Below, in pieces: positions 60,976-64,000 of a stretch of DNA of 64,000 nucleotides (positions are counted from its first letter, which is position 1; every line of letters starts with the position of its first letter). The position numbers were made by a program, and so were the translations under genes. Source of the DNA: Vicia villosa (Eukaryota; Streptophyta; Magnoliopsida; Fabales; Fabaceae). The DNA is taken from the NCBI RefSeq assembly GCF_029867415.1, contig NW_026705419.1, positions 558,001 through 622,000 on the forward strand, in the 5' to 3' direction. The notes under the pieces were generated by a model, which worked only from the letters and a program-made list of their open reading frames with translations, searched no databases and had not been told where the DNA came from.

Positions 60976-62605
60976 AGGTTACTCGGTTCCCACGATTATG
61001 GTATGAGCTAGGAAATAGTGCCTGAGTCTTCGTGCTGCGGTTATTAATGCGAGTCCGACCTTTTCGATATGTTGGTATCTGACCTCGGGGCCTTGAAGTG
61101 TTTTACTTGTGAAGTAAATGGGTTTCTGGCCTTCCGGGGTTTCTCGTATCAAGGCCGTGCTGACGGCCTCGGTGGCTACGGCGAGATAAAGGTATAGGGT
61201 TTCTCCGACCTCAGGCCTTGATAAGACCGGGGGGCTGGAGAGGGCTCGCTTGATATGGGAGAGGGCGTGTTCGCACTCTTCGGTCCATTCAAAGGCGGTT
61301 TCCTTACGCAAAAGTTTAAAAAAGGGAAGGGCGTGCTGGGTGGATTTGGCCACAAACCTGGATAGTGATGTGAGCATGCCGTTTAAAGTTTAGATTGACT
61401 TTTCTGAGTTCGGGGTGGGCAAGTCCGAAAAAGCCCTGCATTTATCCGGGTTGACTTCGATTCCTCTTTCCGTCAAATAGAAACCGAGGAATTTTCCTGC
61501 CCGAACGTACATTTCTCGGGGTTGAACCTCATTTTGCACTTTCGGGCTTGCTCAAAAACCCTTTTGAGATGGGCGGCATTATCGGTTTCCTCTTGGGATT
61601 TGACGATCATATCATCCATATAGACTTCGAGCATGTCGCTTATTTCCGCTCGGAATACTTTGTTCATCATGCGCTGGTATGTTGTGCCGGCGTTCTTTAG
61701 ACCGAAGGGCATTGCGTTGTAATAGTAGTTGCCCGATTCGGTCATGAAGGCCGTGTATTTCTTGTCAGTTTTAGCCATGGATATTTGATTGTACCCAGAG
61801 TAGGCATCCATAAATGAAAGTAATTTAAAACCGGCGAAATTATCGACTAGTTTATCTATGTTAGGAAGAGGATAAGCATCTTTTGGGCAAGCCCTATTGA
61901 GATCGGTGTAGTCAGTGCACATGCGCCATTTTCCATTTGATTTTTTAACAAGTACAACATTGGAGAGCTAAGTAGTATACTTGGCCTCAGATATAAATTT
62001 GGCCTCTAGGAGGTCTTTTACAGCTAGTTCGACCGCAGCCGTTTTTTCTGGTGACTGTTTTCTTCTTCTCTGAGCGACGGCCTTGCAGGCAGGGTAGATA
62101 GTCAGGTGATGGCAAGCCACCACTGGATCGAGCCCGGGCATCTCTGCAGCGCTCCAAGCGAATAGTTCAGTGTTTTCACGGAGGCAAGCTTTGAGTTGTC
62201 TTTTGGCCAGGTCCGGCAGGTCTGCTCCAATCTTGACTCCCTTGGTTGGATCTTCTCCGAGGGCCACGAGTTCGAAGTCTCCGTCAGGAATTGGCCGGAG
62301 GATCCCTTCCGATTTGCCTGAGTTGATGCTCTGCTCGGGTTCTCCCAGAAAACGACTGTCGAGGTCGACAGTGTCGATGCGGGGCATAGATTTGTTTGTC
62401 TCGGAGATTGTGTTGGTCGCAATATTGTCTTGAGCTGGTGTCTTTATCGTGCTCAGGCCTTTGGCGGAAGCTTCGAAGCATCTCCTGGCTGCTTCGATGT
62501 CGCCGTTGGGTGTTGCTACCTGCCCTTTGGTTGTATAGTATTTAAGCTTGAGGTGCACGGTTGAGGGGACCGCGATTAACTTGGCTAGTGCACAGTTGAA
62601 ATATG
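60976..62605 (-). pseudogene. Tat reverse transcriptase and first RNase H
   Basis: Starts within the PR/RT linker (YFNCALAKLI, then HLKLKYY), where the LTR at 62606 cuts the element. An in-frame TAG at 61970-61968 sits where Trp is usual before LSNVV. The RT follows with MCTDYTDLNRACPKDAYPLP, FMDAYSGYNQI, MPFGLKNAGTTYQRMMN and the intact catalytic YMDD (VYMDDMIVKS). A small deletion/frameshift after EKCTFG (near 61503) and a TAA near 61390 break it. The first RNase H region (61377-60979) has LPFFKLLRK, IYFTSKTLQGPEVRY and LRHYF but is degenerate. A further TAA separates it from PVKQLLALPD. Confidence 0.9.
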
Positions 62606-63296
62606 TGTAACACCCCCATTTCTATACTAACCAAATAAGGCATACATTTGCATAAATCAGAGTAAAGAAGCATGCATCTCACGAGGGCGTTACACATATT
62701 TCAAAATAGAACAAATATTTTATCTTTAAACATGCAATGGTCATTTCCAATTAACACGGGAATTTAAAACAACATGCAAACCACAGCGGAATAATCATCT
62801 CATCAAATAAATGGTAAAATAGGATGATTCCCATACATCATCCACCATGTCTCAACATCTTGGCTCAAGGCCACACATTAACCAGAATAACATATTCAGA
62901 TACGAATACAATATGAGTAAACAAATATCTCATAACATCGAGTCATAAAAACATAAAACCCAACTCCCATGTGTTACATATGACCAGAGCACAAGTGACT
63001 ACTTAGTCACGACACCCTACTAGAGATCTAAATCTCGACGCTAAGCCTCCTTCGAAGCATCACTATCCATGAAACCTGCACGTTACCAACAAAGGATAAC
63101 ATTCAAACAGAAGGGTGAGAATTCAACTTCTTATAGAAAACATAATAATGGGAAATGTAAAATACAATAAGAATACATTTCAAGAATTCATCACTCTCCC
63201 CATAAACATGCATCATATGCAATTAATCAAGATTCACATATTCATGTCATACAACATAGCTCATTCAATTCTAAGTGATCAAACATGATTCACATA

Positions 63297-63382
<86 letters not shown>

Positions 63383-64000
63383 TCATTAATACATATAAGT
63401 TCACATATGTATCACATGTGCTCCAAATCACATATATCACATTCATAACACAACAACAATTCATATAAAATGAGTCACCAAATTCACTTATCACATCTTA
63501 TACACACATAACAATCACATAATTGCATACATTCAAACATCACATAACACCAATGTGACTCAATGCAAGACATGTGACTCTATGCATGTGGTACCCAATG
63601 TGAATCCAATGTTTCACCGCTTTCCGATTCAATGTTTAGAATCCAAGCCACGCTCCCGATCCGGACAAGATCAAAGCCAACACGCCTATTTCCAATTAAG
63701 GATCACGTCTGCTACGCCTGTTTCCATTCAAGGATCAACGTCTCTTAACATGTGAACCCAAGTTTCACCGCTTTCACCATAAAGCCGACCATGCTATGAA
63801 TGTATGTACAATTACCAACAATCTATGCAATTAAGATTATCTCATCAATCTTAACTTACCGCATACCACAATAATCCAACTCTATGAATTATCCGCCAAT
63901 TGTACACAACATTCACAACTCAATTAACCATTACAACAAGGCATAACAACCATCATATATCCAATCACAATCATCATGCATATATTACCTCACATCTTAC
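62606..64000 (-). mobile_element. Start of a second TGTAACACCC-family LTR
   Basis: Begins TGTAACACCCCCATTTCTA directly after Tat coding sequence and continues to the window end. It shares with the solo LTR at 20098 the same terminus, GTTACCAACAAAGG, ACATTCAAACAGAAGGGTGA and a long CA/AT-rich body. It is in the same orientation as that copy. Whether this is a solo LTR or the edge of a full element cannot be seen; the candidate target duplication is ATATG (62601-62605). Confidence 0.8.
63300..63376. repeat. (TA)n microsatellite in the LTR
   Basis: About 38 TA units within the LTR at 62606-64000. Open frames of Tyr-Ile across it are artefacts. Confidence 0.95.

Larger units (their letters stand above)
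53977..62605 (-). mobile_element. Ty3/gypsy retrotransposon, Tat lineage (partial)
   Basis: Minus-strand element, described in its own direction: PR/RT linker and RT (62605-61473), RNase H (61377 to about 60850), second aRNH-type RNase H, integrase (to 59088), then a long 3' region holding two opposite-strand reading frames, and LTR sequence (53977-55192). A second RNase H between the first RNase H and the integrase is diagnostic of the Tat clade, and an antisense frame in the 3' region is known from several Tat elements. The LTR carries the characteristic GGCATCGGAGTGCCTTGCAG. It is markedly richer in G+C than its surroundings. Gag, protease and the 5' LTR lie beyond the LTR insertion at 62606. 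Stops and frameshifts show that it cannot move on its own. Confidence 0.85.

Overview
This window is nuclear DNA from a flowering plant. The intron-rich genes, plant-only protein families, AT-rich intergenic DNA and the mix of transposable elements (Tat and chromovirus Ty3/gypsy, Ty1/copia, TRIMs, Stowaway-like MITEs, hAT) point to a dicot. The TRIM and LTR types resemble those I know from papilionoid legumes (Medicago/Trifolium/Pisum type). That taxonomic call is inference; no species can be named from sequence alone.

Three complete protein-coding genes can be assembled exon by exon. (1) At 1895-15794 (+) lies a dynamin-related protein of the DRP2 class (22 exons, 917 aa: GTPase, middle, PH, GED and proline-rich tail), a membrane-scission GTPase of clathrin-mediated trafficking. 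(2) At 26896-32218 (-) lies a mid-SUN protein of the SUN3/SUN4 type (4 exons, 601 aa) of the nuclear envelope/ER; its last exon, carrying both C-terminal membrane spans, sits behind a 1.9 kb repeat-filled intron. (3) At 38416-50245 (-) lies a molybdenum cofactor sulfurase of the ABA3/MCSU type (22 exons, 811 aa), which activates aldehyde oxidase and xanthine dehydrogenase and so the last step of abscisic acid synthesis. Two of its introns carry U12-type (minor spliceosome) splice signals. The three genes have no evident functional link; they are ordinary neighbours separated by repeats.

The rest is mobile DNA in several layers. 17055-22620 is a decayed chromovirus (-) whose conserved ADALSRK motif is split by a 2270-bp solo LTR with a perfect 5-bp target duplication. 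24770-25710 is a non-LTR reverse-transcriptase relic. 33127-36820 is a Ty1/copia element with both LTRs and a perfect TCTAA target duplication but with the reverse transcriptase region missing. 52993-53549 is a non-autonomous hAT element with a perfect 8-bp duplication. 53977-62605 is a large part of a Tat-lineage Ty3/gypsy element (-) with dual RNase H, an LTR segment duplicated in tandem (608 bp x 2) and an opposite-strand gene unit that has its own TATA box. It is cut at 62605 by the start of another LTR of the same family as the solo LTR, which runs out of the window. Small MITEs, TRIM pieces and LINE relics sit inside introns of all three genes.

No clearly undescribed biological system was found. 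The observations most worth checking are the paired U12 introns in the MCSU gene, the antisense transcription unit of the Tat element, the possible membrane-free SUN isoform created by intron 3, and a MITE about 200 bp upstream of the MCSU start codon.
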